A stretch of 48,482 nt of DNA, from contig DAOTTX010000038.1 in the NCBI GenBank assembly GCA_034437515.1, positions 1-48,482 on the forward strand, read 5' to 3'. Source of the DNA: DAOTTX01 sp034437515 (GTDB lineage: Bacteria > Chloroflexota > Anaerolineae > Aggregatilineales > Phototrophicaceae). Numbering within the stretch: the stretch's first letter is position 1; each line of letters begins with the position of its first letter. Below, in pieces: positions 1-7,616 of this stretch. The translations under genes were made by a program, and so were the position numbers. Under the pieces are notes generated by a model, which saw nothing but the letters and a program-made list of their open reading frames with translations, ran no database searches and was not told the DNA's origin.

Positions 1-6
1 CCCCGA

Positions 7-78
7 CCCCTTCTCCCCAACGCTTCGCTGGGAGAAGGGGAGAAAATCGTTCTCAAGTCCCTCTCCCTGGGGAGAGGG
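7..78. repeat. Intergenic double-hairpin repeat
   Basis: Two GC-rich inverted repeats lie back to back downstream of the metallophosphoesterase gene. The first has 11-bp arms at 7-17 and 30-40 (CCCCTTCTCCC / GGGAGAAGGGG). The second has 8-bp arms at 59-66 and 71-78 (CCCTCTCC / GGAGAGGG) with a CTGG loop. The composition resembles the dispersed intergenic repeats common in large bacterial genomes. It could also help end transcription of the - strand operon. A partly similar element lies near 39505-39600. Confidence 0.55.
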
Positions 79-170
79 AAACAGGGTGAGGGCTTTTCAA
101 ACAGCTTCTAATCGCGGAGACGTCCCAGCCGGTGCGTCCGAGTGTACGATATTGCATGTGTGTACTTCCT

Positions 171-818
171 TCATGGTTGTCGAATTGTCAACGACTCTAT
201 TTTACCGTGAATGATCTCCGCATGGACATAACCACCATCCCGCCACAACGGGCCGGGGTTGACGACCCGCGTACTGCCGATGGTGTCAATCCCGCGCCCC
301 TCATGGATGTGCCCGGTCGGGCAGAGCAGCGGTTGGTGCGTTTCGATGTAGCGTCGAATGACTTTGCTGCCGACATGCTTACCGCGCGTGAGGTCGTTGA
401 TTGTGTTATGGGGCGGTTGGTGGCTGATGAACACCTGCGGCAGGGCCATGTCGAGGCCTTCGGTGGCTTGCTCTAGAAACTGTGTAAAATCGTCTTCGCT
501 GTAGGCGAAGTTACCGAAGAACGGCAGCGCCCCACCCAGGCCGACGAAGGCGATGCCGTTGATTATGCGATGCTGTGCGTGTAGGTTCATCCCGTTTTCG
601 GTGAAGTACTGCGCGGTCGCGGGGTTGTCCATGTTCCCTGGCACTGCCAGTATGTTATCGCAGTGTTGGCGGATAAACCCGATGATGGCGTCAAGCTGGC
701 GTCCGCCGACCGTGATGTCACCGGGCAGGATGACCAGATCGGCGGCATCCAGCGCACCCGCCAACGCGGGGAGATGCTCCTTGCGGCTGTGCAGGTCGGG
801 GATGGCGACGATTTTCAT
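171..818 (-). CDS. Calcineurin-like metallophosphoesterase (YfcE/MJ0936-like)
   Basis: A 215-residue protein with the complete two-metal phosphoesterase motif set: D-x-H near the N terminus (IPDLHSR), GD (LPGDITVGG), GN-x-D (VPGNMDN), an isolated His (FISHQPP) and the C-terminal GHIHEGRG. These residues normally bind two divalent metals that hydrolyse phosphomonoester or phosphodiester bonds. It is a single-domain cytoplasmic protein without signal peptide. Its ATG overlaps the TGA of the upstream ABC transporter by 4 nt, so the two are translationally coupled. The substrate cannot be told from sequence; cyclic nucleotides or other phosphodiesters are possible. Confidence 0.85.
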   Translation of the reverse strand: MKIVAIPDLHSRKEHLPALAGALDAADLVILPGDITVGGRQLDAIIGFIRQHCDNILAVPGNMDNPATAQYFTENGMNLHAQHRIINGIAFVGLGGALPFFGNFAYSEDDFTQFLEQATEGLDMALPQVFISHQPPHNTINDLTRGKHVGSKVIRRYIETHQPLLCPTGHIHEGRGIDTIGSTRVVNPGPLWRDGGYVHAEIIHGKIESLTIRQP

Positions 819-2737
819 GCCAGCTCTTGCTGCTGGTCACGGAACTGCGTCTCATATAGACCGGCATACACGCCACCTAGCGCCAGCAGTTCGTCGTGGG
901 TGCCGCTCTCGGCGATCTCCCCGCGATCCATCACCAGGATGAGGTCGGCGGCGAGGATGGTACTCAAGCGATGGGCGATCACGATGCTGGTGCGGTCTTC
1001 CATGACCTTATTCAGTGCATCTTGAATCAACGCCTCGGATTGGCTGTCAAGGCTGCTGGTGGCTTCGTCTAGCACCAGGATGCGCGGGTCTTTCAAGATG
1101 ACGCGGGCGATTGCCATACGCTGCTTTTCACCGCCGCTCAAACGATAACCACGCTCCCCGACGATGGTATTGTAGCCATCCGACAAGCCCATGATGAAGT
1201 CGTGAATGTTCGCCGCCTTCGCCGCGTCGATGATTTCCTCATCGGTCGCATCTATACGGGCGTAGAGCAGGTTCGTCTTTAGCGTGTCATGGAACAAGTA
1301 GGTTTCCTGCGTGACCATGCCGATCTGCTCCGCCAATGATTCGAGCGCCACATCACGCAGGTTATGTCCGTCGATCAACACTCGGCCCTCGCTTGGATCG
1401 TACAGGCGCGGGATGAGATAGGTCATCGTGGTTTTGCCGGCACCACTCGGCCCAACCAGCGCGACGAGCTGGCCCGGTTCGATGTGGACGTTGATGTTTC
1501 GCAGCGCGGTTTCTCGTGCCTGTGATGTGCCGTTCTTCGATGCTTCCTGACCGGAAAGCGCCCCGTCCACATCCTCACTGCTATAACGCTCGACATCGGT
1601 CAGCAGGTGTTCTTCGTCGATTTCGTAGCGGAAGGTCACATCGTCGAAGAGGATTTCACCGTGCACATTTTCCAGTTCTACGGCGTCCTCTTGTTCTTCG
1701 ATCTCTAACGGCAGGTCGGTGACCTCGAATACACGCTCAAAGCTGACGACCGAGGTCGCAAAATCGACCGGGGCGTTGGTCAGGGCTTGTAGCGGCCCGT
1801 AGATCTGCGTCAGGTACATGCCGAAGGTGACCATCTCACCGATTTCAAAGTCACCGCTGAGCACCAGATGCCCACCGACCCAATAGACCAACGCCGTGCC
1901 GATCGCGCTCACCAGACTGACGATGACGAAGAACTGCACACCGATCACCGCCCGGTCGATGCCGCTGTCGCGCACTCTGGCGGCGCGGTCTTCAAAACGT
2001 TCGACCTCCATCGTGCGGCGACCGAATAACTTGACCAGCAGCGAGCCGCTGATGTTAAGTGTTTCGTTCATCATGGCGTTCATCTGCGCGTTGTACTTCA
2101 TCTGGCTGCGGGCGATTTCTCGCAGGCGACCGGCGATGCGCCGCGCCACGATGATGAAAAATGGCAGCACCATAATACCGAGGATGGTCAAGCGCCATTC
2201 CAGCGCCACCATCACGGCCAGTGTTGCAACCACGGTGAACGAGTTCGTCACAATATCCACGATGGTGTTGCTAATGGCCCGTTGCGCGTCGATCACGTCA
2301 TTGTTGAGGCGGCTCATCAGTTCGCCGGTGCGGGTATTGGTGTAAAACCGCAGCGACATCCGCTGGAGGTGCTGGTATACCGCCACCCGCAAGTCGTAGA
2401 TCACCCCTTCGCCGACGTGCGCGTTTAGCCGCCGCTGGATGATGCGTATGCCGCCGCTGAAAATCGGGATCAGCACGAGGCCGAGCGCCAGCAGATTCAA
2501 GCGTTCCGTGTCCTGATTGGGGATGGCGTTGTCGATCAGGTCACCGATGATGAGCGGTGTCAGCAACCCCAGCGCGGTGGTCGCGAAGATAGTCACCAGC
2601 ATCAACGTGATTTGTACTCGATAGGGTTTCGCGTAGGCGAAGACCCGTTTCAGGAGTTGGCGCGTCACATGCGGCTTGGCGGAGCCGGTGCTGCTCCCGC
2701 GTATATAAGCCCACCAACCGCCGTTACTCATTGCCAT
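815..2737 (-). CDS. ABC exporter half-transporter, fused membrane and ATPase domains
   Basis: About 640 residues: an N-terminal six-helix exporter domain (roughly residues 40-330) followed by an ATPase domain with Walker A (GPSGAGKTT, about 428), signature LSGGEKQR (about 533) and Walker B LVLDEATSSLD (about 552). This is MsbA/MdlB-like architecture, acting as a dimer in the inner membrane to export lipids, peptides or drugs. An in-frame ATG lies at 2782, but I chose 2737 because GGAGACG sits just upstream of it. An unusual hydrophilic insert of about 35 residues separates the A-loop Tyr (TFRYEID) from the first ATPase strand (ALRNINV). The gene is coupled to the phosphoesterase downstream. 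The substrate is unknown. Confidence 0.88.
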   Translation of the reverse strand: MAMSNGGWWAYIRGSSTGSAKPHVTRQLLKRVFAYAKPYRVQITLMLVTIFATTALGLLTPLIIGDLIDNAIPNQDTERLNLLALGLVLIPIFSGGIRIIQRRLNAHVGEGVIYDLRVAVYQHLQRMSLRFYTNTRTGELMSRLNNDVIDAQRAISNTIVDIVTNSFTVVATLAVMVALEWRLTILGIMVLPFFIIVARRIAGRLREIARSQMKYNAQMNAMMNETLNISGSLLVKLFGRRTMEVERFEDRAARVRDSGIDRAVIGVQFFVIVSLVSAIGTALVYWVGGHLVLSGDFEIGEMVTFGMYLTQIYGPLQALTNAPVDFATSVVSFERVFEVTDLPLEIEEQEDAVELENVHGEILFDDVTFRYEIDEEHLLTDVERYSSEDVDGALSGQEASKNGTSQARETALRNINVHIEPGQLVALVGPSGAGKTTMTYLIPRLYDPSEGRVLIDGHNLRDVALESLAEQIGMVTQETYLFHDTLKTNLLYARIDATDEEIIDAAKAANIHDFIMGLSDGYNTIVGERGYRLSGGEKQRMAIARVILKDPRILVLDEATSSLDSQSEALIQDALNKVMEDRTSIVIAHRLSTILAADLILVMDRGEIAESGTHDELLALGGVYAGLYETQFRDQQQELA

Positions 2738-2797
2738 AGAATCGTCTCCGAATGGATTGCAGGTCAAGTTTTGGAGTCTCAATATATCAGGGAACGT

Positions 2798-2832
2798 GAA
2801 CGGACACTACCACCCATGTAGGTAGTGTGTTC
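2798..2832. promoter_or_regulatory. Inverted repeat between divergent ABC exporter and TIR-FHA genes
   Basis: Arms ACACTACC (2804-2811) and GGTAGTGT (2821-2828) surround a 9-nt loop. The flanking GAAC/GTTC (2798-2801, 2829-2832) extends the pairing past a two-base bulge. It lies between divergent genes and just upstream of the candidate -35 of the TIR-FHA gene. It could be an operator serving both directions or an RNA hairpin in the ABC transporter leader. Confidence 0.45.
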
Positions 2833-2836
2833 TCTA

Positions 2837-2865
2837 TTGTGCGAATAAATGTCTTTGGTTATATT
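2837..2865 (+). promoter_or_regulatory. Candidate promoter of the TIR-FHA gene
   Basis: TTGTGC (2837-2842) and TATATT (2860-2865) are separated by exactly 17 nt. The -10 matches the consensus at five of six positions and the -35 at three of six. Transcription would begin near 2872, 29 nt before the chosen ATG. Confidence 0.45.
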
Positions 2866-2900
2866 TTAACTGTATTCAAACGTTGTTATTGAGGGGTTGC

Positions 2901-3734
2901 ATGATATTTATCAGCCATAGTACCAAAGACGATCACTTCGTCAATCGATTAAGAGACAACCTGATACGCCTGGGATACAAGGTGTGGGTCGATCACCATG
3001 ATATTCCAGCGGGCCTACATTGGGGCGATGTCGTCGAAGAGAAGCTCAAGATGAGCAAGATCTTGCTGCTCGTGCTTTCACCGGATTCGATTGAGTCGCG
3101 CAATGTCAAAGTTGAATGGCGTGAGTTCTACCGGCAGGAAAAGCAGATCATCCCAATTATGCGGAAGAAATGCCCGGTGCCGTTGCTCATCCGTGATTTG
3201 ACCTATGTCGATTTCAGCACAGACGCCGAATACAACAAGAGTTTTTCTAAACTCGGTATTTCCTTACCAGCGCCGTCGATGAATACACGCATCACACCCA
3301 ATGAGGTTCAAGAAAGAGCCAGACGGGATCATGAATTCGCCCGGCTTAAACAGGAGTTAGAAAGCCTGCGCCTCGACCTTGATACGCTGGTAGGCAAGAA
3401 CCAACTGCTTCTGGTGATCTCCGACGTGTGGAAGAATCTACTTGCAGACCTCGACCGTGAGAAGTTATTCGTCGGTTGGCAACACAACGAAGCGGATGTC
3501 AAACCGGACATTGATCTGCGGCGATATGACGCTTACGAAAACGGCATTTCCCGACAGCACGCCATGTTCAGTGTGGAAAACGACAATCTCACGATCACAG
3601 ATTTAGGTTCGACCAACGGCACCAAAGTCAATAGATTGCTGTTAGAACCACACCGACCTTACCCGCTGCACAACAAAAGCATCATCGAGCTGGGTTCGAT
3701 GAGTATGCGGTGTTTCTTCAATCTCAGGGGGTAA
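2901..3734 (+). CDS. TIR domain - coiled coil - FHA domain protein
   Basis: A 277-residue protein. Residues 1-130 form a TIR domain: it opens with MIFISHSTKDD, continues through GYKVWVDHHDIPAG, and ends with a LSPDSIESRN segment followed by E72, which sits where the catalytic Glu of NAD-cleaving TIR domains is found. Residues about 140-175 are charged and heptad-like. The C terminus is an FHA phosphothreonine-binding domain (GISRQHA about 215, LGSTNGT about 235). The start at 2901 has GAGGGG upstream; the frame stays open to 2883 without a better site. TIR proteins act in anti-phage NAD depletion or as signalling adaptors, while FHA suggests control by Thr kinases. The pairing is seen; the function is inferred. 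It overlaps the convergent lipoprotein gene by 11 nt. Confidence 0.85.
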   Translation: MIFISHSTKDDHFVNRLRDNLIRLGYKVWVDHHDIPAGLHWGDVVEEKLKMSKILLLVLSPDSIESRNVKVEWREFYRQEKQIIPIMRKKCPVPLLIRDLTYVDFSTDAEYNKSFSKLGISLPAPSMNTRITPNEVQERARRDHEFARLKQELESLRLDLDTLVGKNQLLLVISDVWKNLLADLDREKLFVGWQHNEADVKPDIDLRRYDAYENGISRQHAMFSVENDNLTITDLGSTNGTKVNRLLLEPHRPYPLHNKSIIELGSMSMRCFFNLRG

Positions 3735-4566
3735 CTTCAGCGGTGGTTTCAGCCGCGCCGCCCTCCCCGGTGATTTGAAAGGTATATTCGCCGAACGGCT
3801 CGCCGTTGTAATCTACAGCGACCTGATAAGTGCCGGGGGTGAAGTCAAAGTTGGTCTGGTCGGCGAAGAACCAGATGCAGGCATCCTCGATGTAACCATA
3901 GGTGACCTCAAAGGATGTTTCGAGTGGTTGGTTTTCTCGAAACCAGGTGGTCGTGACAGTGGTATCAGCAGGCATGTCTACCGCGCGGGCGACAATATAA
4001 ATCTCCGTCGTCTGCGGGCTGAACTGTGTTGTTGGGTTGGTCGCGCAGTCCTCCGCGTCCACACCTGATGCGAAGGCGATCTCGCGCAATGTGGCGTTTG
4101 TCTCGGTCGACTCGATGGTGATATGAGGTGTGGGACGTGGTGTGTTGGTCGCTGTGCTGAACGGTGTGATCTGCACCGGTGTCGGGGAGGCGTTCGGGTC
4201 GCGCGTCGGCGGTGGCGGGGTCGGTGCGATGCTGCTATCGAAGGTCGTGCCCTCGTTTTGTGTCGGCACCGGTTGGTTTTGGCTTGGGGTCGCGGTCACC
4301 GGTGCGGGTAGGTCATTGATAATCAAGCCGCGTGCTTCCAGCGTGGAAAGCATCAGGCCGCGTTGTGTGCCGACCGCCGCCACCCGTTCGGCAGCGTATT
4401 CTGCCGTCACCTGAATGCGTTCATGTTCGACGGTGCCAGTCGCGTGGATGTCGTTCAGCGCGGTGTTCATCGCGGCTTCATGGGCGGCAAGGGTTTGCTG
4501 TTCGACGCTGGTCGCGCCGCAGCCGGTCAGCAGGGCGGCGATCAGCACAAATGCGAGTCTTTTCAT
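3724..4566 (-). CDS. Lipoprotein with Thr/Pro-rich linker and C-terminal beta domain
   Basis: A 280-residue protein of no named family. It begins MKRLAFVLIAALLTGCGA, a lipoprotein signal with lipobox LTGC and Cys at residue 16, so the mature protein should be anchored to the outer face of the membrane. After an Ala/Glu-rich helical stretch comes a Pro/Thr/Ser-rich linker (about residues 90-165), then a likely Ig-like beta domain of about 110 residues containing two Cys. The frame is open further upstream to 4674, but that part lies in the tmRNA region and lacks a signal peptide. The linker is typical of cell-surface proteins. The role is unknown. Confidence 0.75.
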   Translation of the reverse strand: MKRLAFVLIAALLTGCGATSVEQQTLAAHEAAMNTALNDIHATGTVEHERIQVTAEYAAERVAAVGTQRGLMLSTLEARGLIINDLPAPVTATPSQNQPVPTQNEGTTFDSSIAPTPPPPTRDPNASPTPVQITPFSTATNTPRPTPHITIESTETNATLREIAFASGVDAEDCATNPTTQFSPQTTEIYIVARAVDMPADTTVTTTWFRENQPLETSFEVTYGYIEDACIWFFADQTNFDFTPGTYQVAVDYNGEPFGEYTFQITGEGGAAETTAEVTP

Positions 4567-4592
4567 CTTACGAACAACCTCGTTCTGACAAC

Positions 4593-4623
4593 AAAAAAGC
4601 CTTGCACTGGTTAGCACAAGGCT
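4593..4623 (-). terminator. Intrinsic terminator of the tmRNA gene
   Basis: Read on the - strand, AGCCTTG and CAAGGCT form a 7-bp stem with a 12-nt loop, followed directly by a run of six T. It lies just after the tmRNA 3' end and separates that transcript from the lipoprotein gene 27 nt further on. Confidence 0.8.
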
Positions 4624-4628
4624 CTGAG

Positions 4629-5017
4629 TGGAAGTGCCCGGAATCGAACCGGGGTCCACGAAACTCGATGACACGTGTCTACAAGCATAGTTGATCGTTT
4701 AGGTTTCGCCACAGGTAGCCCCGATCAACATGGTACGCCTGTGACTAGCCGATGAACACTTAACCTCGCTTTATCGACGTCCGCGAGGCCGCACACCGTC
4801 TTTGATGACGCCCACCAAACCACCCGGACGGTGACGGTTGGGGCAGACGACTAGCCTTCTTTGGGCTAGCTACTTACGTTTAGCTGTTTTTACGCAGCGT
4901 ATGCGTAAGCATTAGTGTTGTTATTGGCACTTAATGTGCTTGCCCGTTGATGACGCAGCCAGGCGCTGCGGCTTGCAACGTAACATCAGCCTTCCGCGTC
5001 GAAGCCATGTCACTCCC
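4629..5017 (-). ncRNA. ssrA: Transfer-messenger RNA (tmRNA)
   Basis: A one-piece tmRNA of about 389 nt that rescues stalled ribosomes together with SmpB. The 5' end GGGAGTG (5017-5011) pairs over 7 bp, with one G-U, with CACTTCC (4636-4630). The adjacent T arm has stem CCCGG/CCGGG and loop TTCGATT. The tag reading frame begins at GCC 4928 and ends at TAA 4890, encoding ANNNTNAYAYAA. The 3' CCA is not encoded. A terminator follows. The tag ends in AYAYAA rather than the more usual ALAA. Ends are set by pairing and could be off by one or two bases. Confidence 0.92.
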
Positions 5018-5114
5018 GCAATAATTGAAAATTATTTTAACAAATAAACGCTTCGATGTATAGTAGTAGATGTCTAATGACAGCATTATACTATTTAAGG
5101 AAATTGAAAAGCGC

Positions 5115-6131
5115 ATGAGCGGCGATCAAATGATGAATGCAGATGTTTTAATAATCGGCGCGGGGTTGTCTGGCGTGATGGCTGCGCGTGAACTAGAAGC
5201 AGCAGGCGTCAGCGTAATGATAATTGACAAGGGCCGTAGTGTGGGCGGGCGTATGGCGACCCGGCGCATCGGTGACGGTCGCGCCGATCATGGGGCGCAA
5301 TTTTTCACCGTGCGAGACGAACGCTTCCAGCAGATGGTGGATGAGTTGAGAGACGAGGGGCTGATCTACGTTTGGTCGAACGGTTTTAGTGATGGCAGCC
5401 TCGCTACAGACATCACGGACGGGCACCCACGTTATGTGGTGCGCGAGGGGATGAACGCGCTGCCGCGTTACCTGGCGCAACCTTTGCTCAACGTGCGTGT
5501 AGACACGAAGATCGTCACCGCGACCTGTGACGATAACGGCTGGATCTTACAAGATGATGAGGGCACACTTTACACCGGCAAGGCGTTGCTGATGACCTCA
5601 CCGGTGCCGCAGAGTTTACAAATTCTCGATGAAGGCGCGACCGTCCTCGCCCGCGAGGACTTCGATACGCTGAATGTTATTGAGTACGCGCCGTGCCTGG
5701 CGGGGATGTTCAAAGTGCGCGGGGTGGTGACGCTGCCGCAGCCGGGCGCGATCCAAAGGAAAGACTCCAACATCACCTGGATCGGCGACAACCGGCAGAA
5801 GGGTATTTCACCGGATGACACGGTTGTCACCGTGCAGGCCAGCGAAACCTATAGCACCCAGATGTGGAATTCTCCTGATGAACGCATCCTCGCCGCGCTG
5901 GAAACGGCGCTAGAGGTGTTCATGCGTGAGGGGGCGGTTATCGAAGAAGCTCAGTTGAAGCGTTGGCGTTACAGCCGTCCGTTGAACGGCCTGGAAGACC
6001 GCTACTACATCGCGGATAACACCCCGACTTTGATGTTCGCCGGGGATGCCTTCGGCGGCCCGCGTGTGGAAGGGGCCATACTCAGCGGCGTTCACGCGGG
6101 GGGCAAGCTCGTCGAACTTTTGCAGGAATAA
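5115..6131 (+). CDS. FAD-dependent amine oxidase-like oxidoreductase (renalase-like)
   Basis: About 338 residues. An N-terminal dinucleotide-binding fold has GAGLSG-x3-A followed by an acidic strand end (IIDKGRSVGGRMATRR), the FAD-binding and GGR signature of flavin amine oxidases and renalase-like enzymes. Next comes DHGAQFFTVRD, usual in this family, and a C-terminal FAD motif LMFAGDAFGGPRVEGAILSG. It is cytoplasmic with no signal peptide. A TATACT at 5087-5092 may be the -10, which makes the open frame up to 5070 untranslated; AAGGA at 5097 favours ATG 5115, but ATG 5130 is also possible. The gene is monocistronic and divergent from tmRNA. The substrate is unknown. Confidence 0.8.
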   Translation: MSGDQMMNADVLIIGAGLSGVMAARELEAAGVSVMIIDKGRSVGGRMATRRIGDGRADHGAQFFTVRDERFQQMVDELRDEGLIYVWSNGFSDGSLATDITDGHPRYVVREGMNALPRYLAQPLLNVRVDTKIVTATCDDNGWILQDDEGTLYTGKALLMTSPVPQSLQILDEGATVLAREDFDTLNVIEYAPCLAGMFKVRGVVTLPQPGAIQRKDSNITWIGDNRQKGISPDDTVVTVQASETYSTQMWNSPDERILAALETALEVFMREGAVIEEAQLKRWRYSRPLNGLEDRYYIADNTPTLMFAGDAFGGPRVEGAILSGVHAGGKLVELLQE

Positions 6132-6183
6132 GACCAGCGATAATATATATCACCGGGATGGCCTAACCTCTCGGTGACTTACT

Positions 6184-6211
6184 TTGCATAGCGAACTCAC
6201 TTTGCTATAAT
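6184..6211 (+). promoter_or_regulatory. Promoter of the acyl-CoA dehydrogenase gene
   Basis: TTGCAT (6184-6189), a 16-nt spacer and a perfect TATAAT (6206-6211). The -10 is preceded by TTTGC, so an extended -10 TG is also present. Transcription would start near 6218, giving a short leader before the ATG at 6256. Confidence 0.65.
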
Positions 6212-6255
6212 GTTTTCTAACGGATATTTAATTATTTCAATAGGAGTGCAAACTA

Positions 6256-7428
6256 ATGGTTCATGTAGCCAAGCCTACAACTGAAGGCATCAGCTTTGAG
6301 CTGACGGAAGAGCAGGAAATGCTCCAGAAGATGGCGCGGGATTTTACCTATGATGAGATTATTCCAGTAGCGGCGGAATTTGACGAAAAGGCAATTTTCC
6401 CCGACAAGATTTTTGAAAAGGCGATGGAACTCGGCATCGTCAATATGAACATCCCCGAAGCCTATGGCGGCATCGGCGCGACGGCCTTCGAGGAAGTGCT
6501 GGTCGCCGAAGAACTGGCTTACGGCTGCACAGGGATCAGCACAAGCATTAGTACCAACGGCCTCGGCGCACTGCCGATCATCCTGGCAGGTAACGATCAG
6601 CAGAAAGCCTACTGGCTCGGTGAACGCCTGATGGAGCAGGGGCAGTACGTCAGCTATGGTGTGACCGAAGCCGCTGCCGGGTCGAACGTGGTCGGCATGG
6701 AAACCCGTGCAGAGAAGAAAAACGGCTCGTACATCATCAACGGATCCAAGACGTTCATCACCAATGCTACCCATTCAAATTTCTTCACGGTGTTCGCCAA
6801 GACCGATCCCAGCGCGGGGCATCGTGGGATTACCTGCTTCATTATTGACCGTGAAATGCCCGGTGTGAGCGTCGGTAAGAAATTCGACAAGCTCGGTCAG
6901 CGGGCCAGCGACACCGCCGAAATCGTGTTTGAGAACGTCGAAGTCCCGGCGGAGAACATGGTCGGTGAAGAAGGACGCGGCTTTTACCTGGCGATGAAGG
7001 TCTTTGACTACAGCCGCCCGGGTGTAGCGGCGGCGGCGGTCGGGTTGCAGCGTCGGGCGCTGGAAGAATCGATCAAGTACGCCAAAGAGCGCGAAGCCTT
7101 CGGTGTGCCGATCTACCAGCATCAGGCCATCGGGCACAAAATTGCGGATATGGCGATCAACTATCAGGCGTCGCGTCTGCTGGTGTGGCAATCTGCATGG
7201 CAGCTTGACGCCGGTCAGGTAGACCCCAAGATCGCATCCTACGCGAAGGCGTTCGCGGCGGATATGGCGACCAAAGCGGCAGTGGAAGCGGTTCAGGTCT
7301 TCGGCGGTTACGGCTATATGAAGGAATACCCGGTCGAAAAACTGCTGCGTGATGTCAAAATCTTCCAGATCTACGAAGGTACCAGTGAAATCCAGCGGAA
7401 CATCATCGTCCGTGAGTTGTTCCGTTAG
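6256..7428 (+). CDS. Acyl-CoA dehydrogenase
   Basis: A 390-residue flavoenzyme, normal length for the family, catalysing alpha,beta-desaturation of acyl-CoA thioesters and passing electrons to ETF. The N-terminal helical domain begins ELTEEQEMLQ. The FAD and substrate signature YGVTEAAAGSNV lies near residue 135. The C-terminal helical domain carries FGGYGYMKEYPVEKLLRD and IYEGTSEIQRNII; the Glu of YEGTSEIQ is the expected catalytic base. ATG 6256 has TAGGAG 11 nt upstream. It stands alone with its own promoter. The closest type is short- or medium-chain (Bcd/MmgC-like), but chain length cannot be fixed. An acyl-CoA ligase lies 30 kb away at 37543-39312. Confidence 0.93.
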   Translation: MVHVAKPTTEGISFELTEEQEMLQKMARDFTYDEIIPVAAEFDEKAIFPDKIFEKAMELGIVNMNIPEAYGGIGATAFEEVLVAEELAYGCTGISTSISTNGLGALPIILAGNDQQKAYWLGERLMEQGQYVSYGVTEAAAGSNVVGMETRAEKKNGSYIINGSKTFITNATHSNFFTVFAKTDPSAGHRGITCFIIDREMPGVSVGKKFDKLGQRASDTAEIVFENVEVPAENMVGEEGRGFYLAMKVFDYSRPGVAAAAVGLQRRALEESIKYAKEREAFGVPIYQHQAIGHKIADMAINYQASRLLVWQSAWQLDAGQVDPKIASYAKAFAADMATKAAVEAVQVFGGYGYMKEYPVEKLLRDVKIFQIYEGTSEIQRNIIVRELFR

Positions 7429-7476
7429 TCATTTGGTGACCAAGCTCTAACAAAACCTCAAGCAACAACAACAAAA

Positions 7477-7502
7477 AGCCCTGGTAAATTGGTACCAGGG
7501 CT
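7477..7502. terminator. Hairpin terminator after the acyl-CoA dehydrogenase gene
   Basis: A perfect 10-bp stem, AGCCCTGGTA (7477-7486) and TACCAGGGCT (7493-7502), with a 6-nt loop. The + strand downstream is only moderately T-rich, while the - strand shows a T run after the stem. It most likely ends the upstream transcript and shields the next promoter. Confidence 0.6.
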
Positions 7503-7524
7503 TATGGGTTTTGCGGATCTTTGT

Positions 7525-7552
7525 TTTACTTCGCAAAAAATGTCGTTACAAT
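7525..7552 (+). promoter_or_regulatory. Candidate promoter of the FHA-receiver gene
   Basis: TTTACT (7525-7530), a 16-nt spacer and TACAAT (7547-7552). The start would fall near 7559, leaving a leader of about 58 nt with AAAGG before ATG 7617. Confidence 0.45.
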
Positions 7553-7616
7553 GTTCATAGATGCTGCATCGACATGATCGTCGTATGCAGATGATCTTTA
7601 ATGGAAAGGTTATTGT

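Noticed and set aside
1..108. CRISPR-like or tandem array at the left edge
   Set aside because: The two stems differ in sequence and there are no regularly spaced direct repeats; it is an intergenic hairpin repeat.
4621..4660. A tRNA gene on the - strand, from the TTCGATT loop
   Set aside because: The T arm and acceptor stem pair with a 5' end nearly 390 nt away and a tag frame lies between, so it is tmRNA and not a tRNA.
4567..4674. N-terminal extension of the lipoprotein gene up to 4674
   Set aside because: It would run through the tmRNA 3' end and terminator and hide a textbook lipoprotein signal peptide that begins at 4566.
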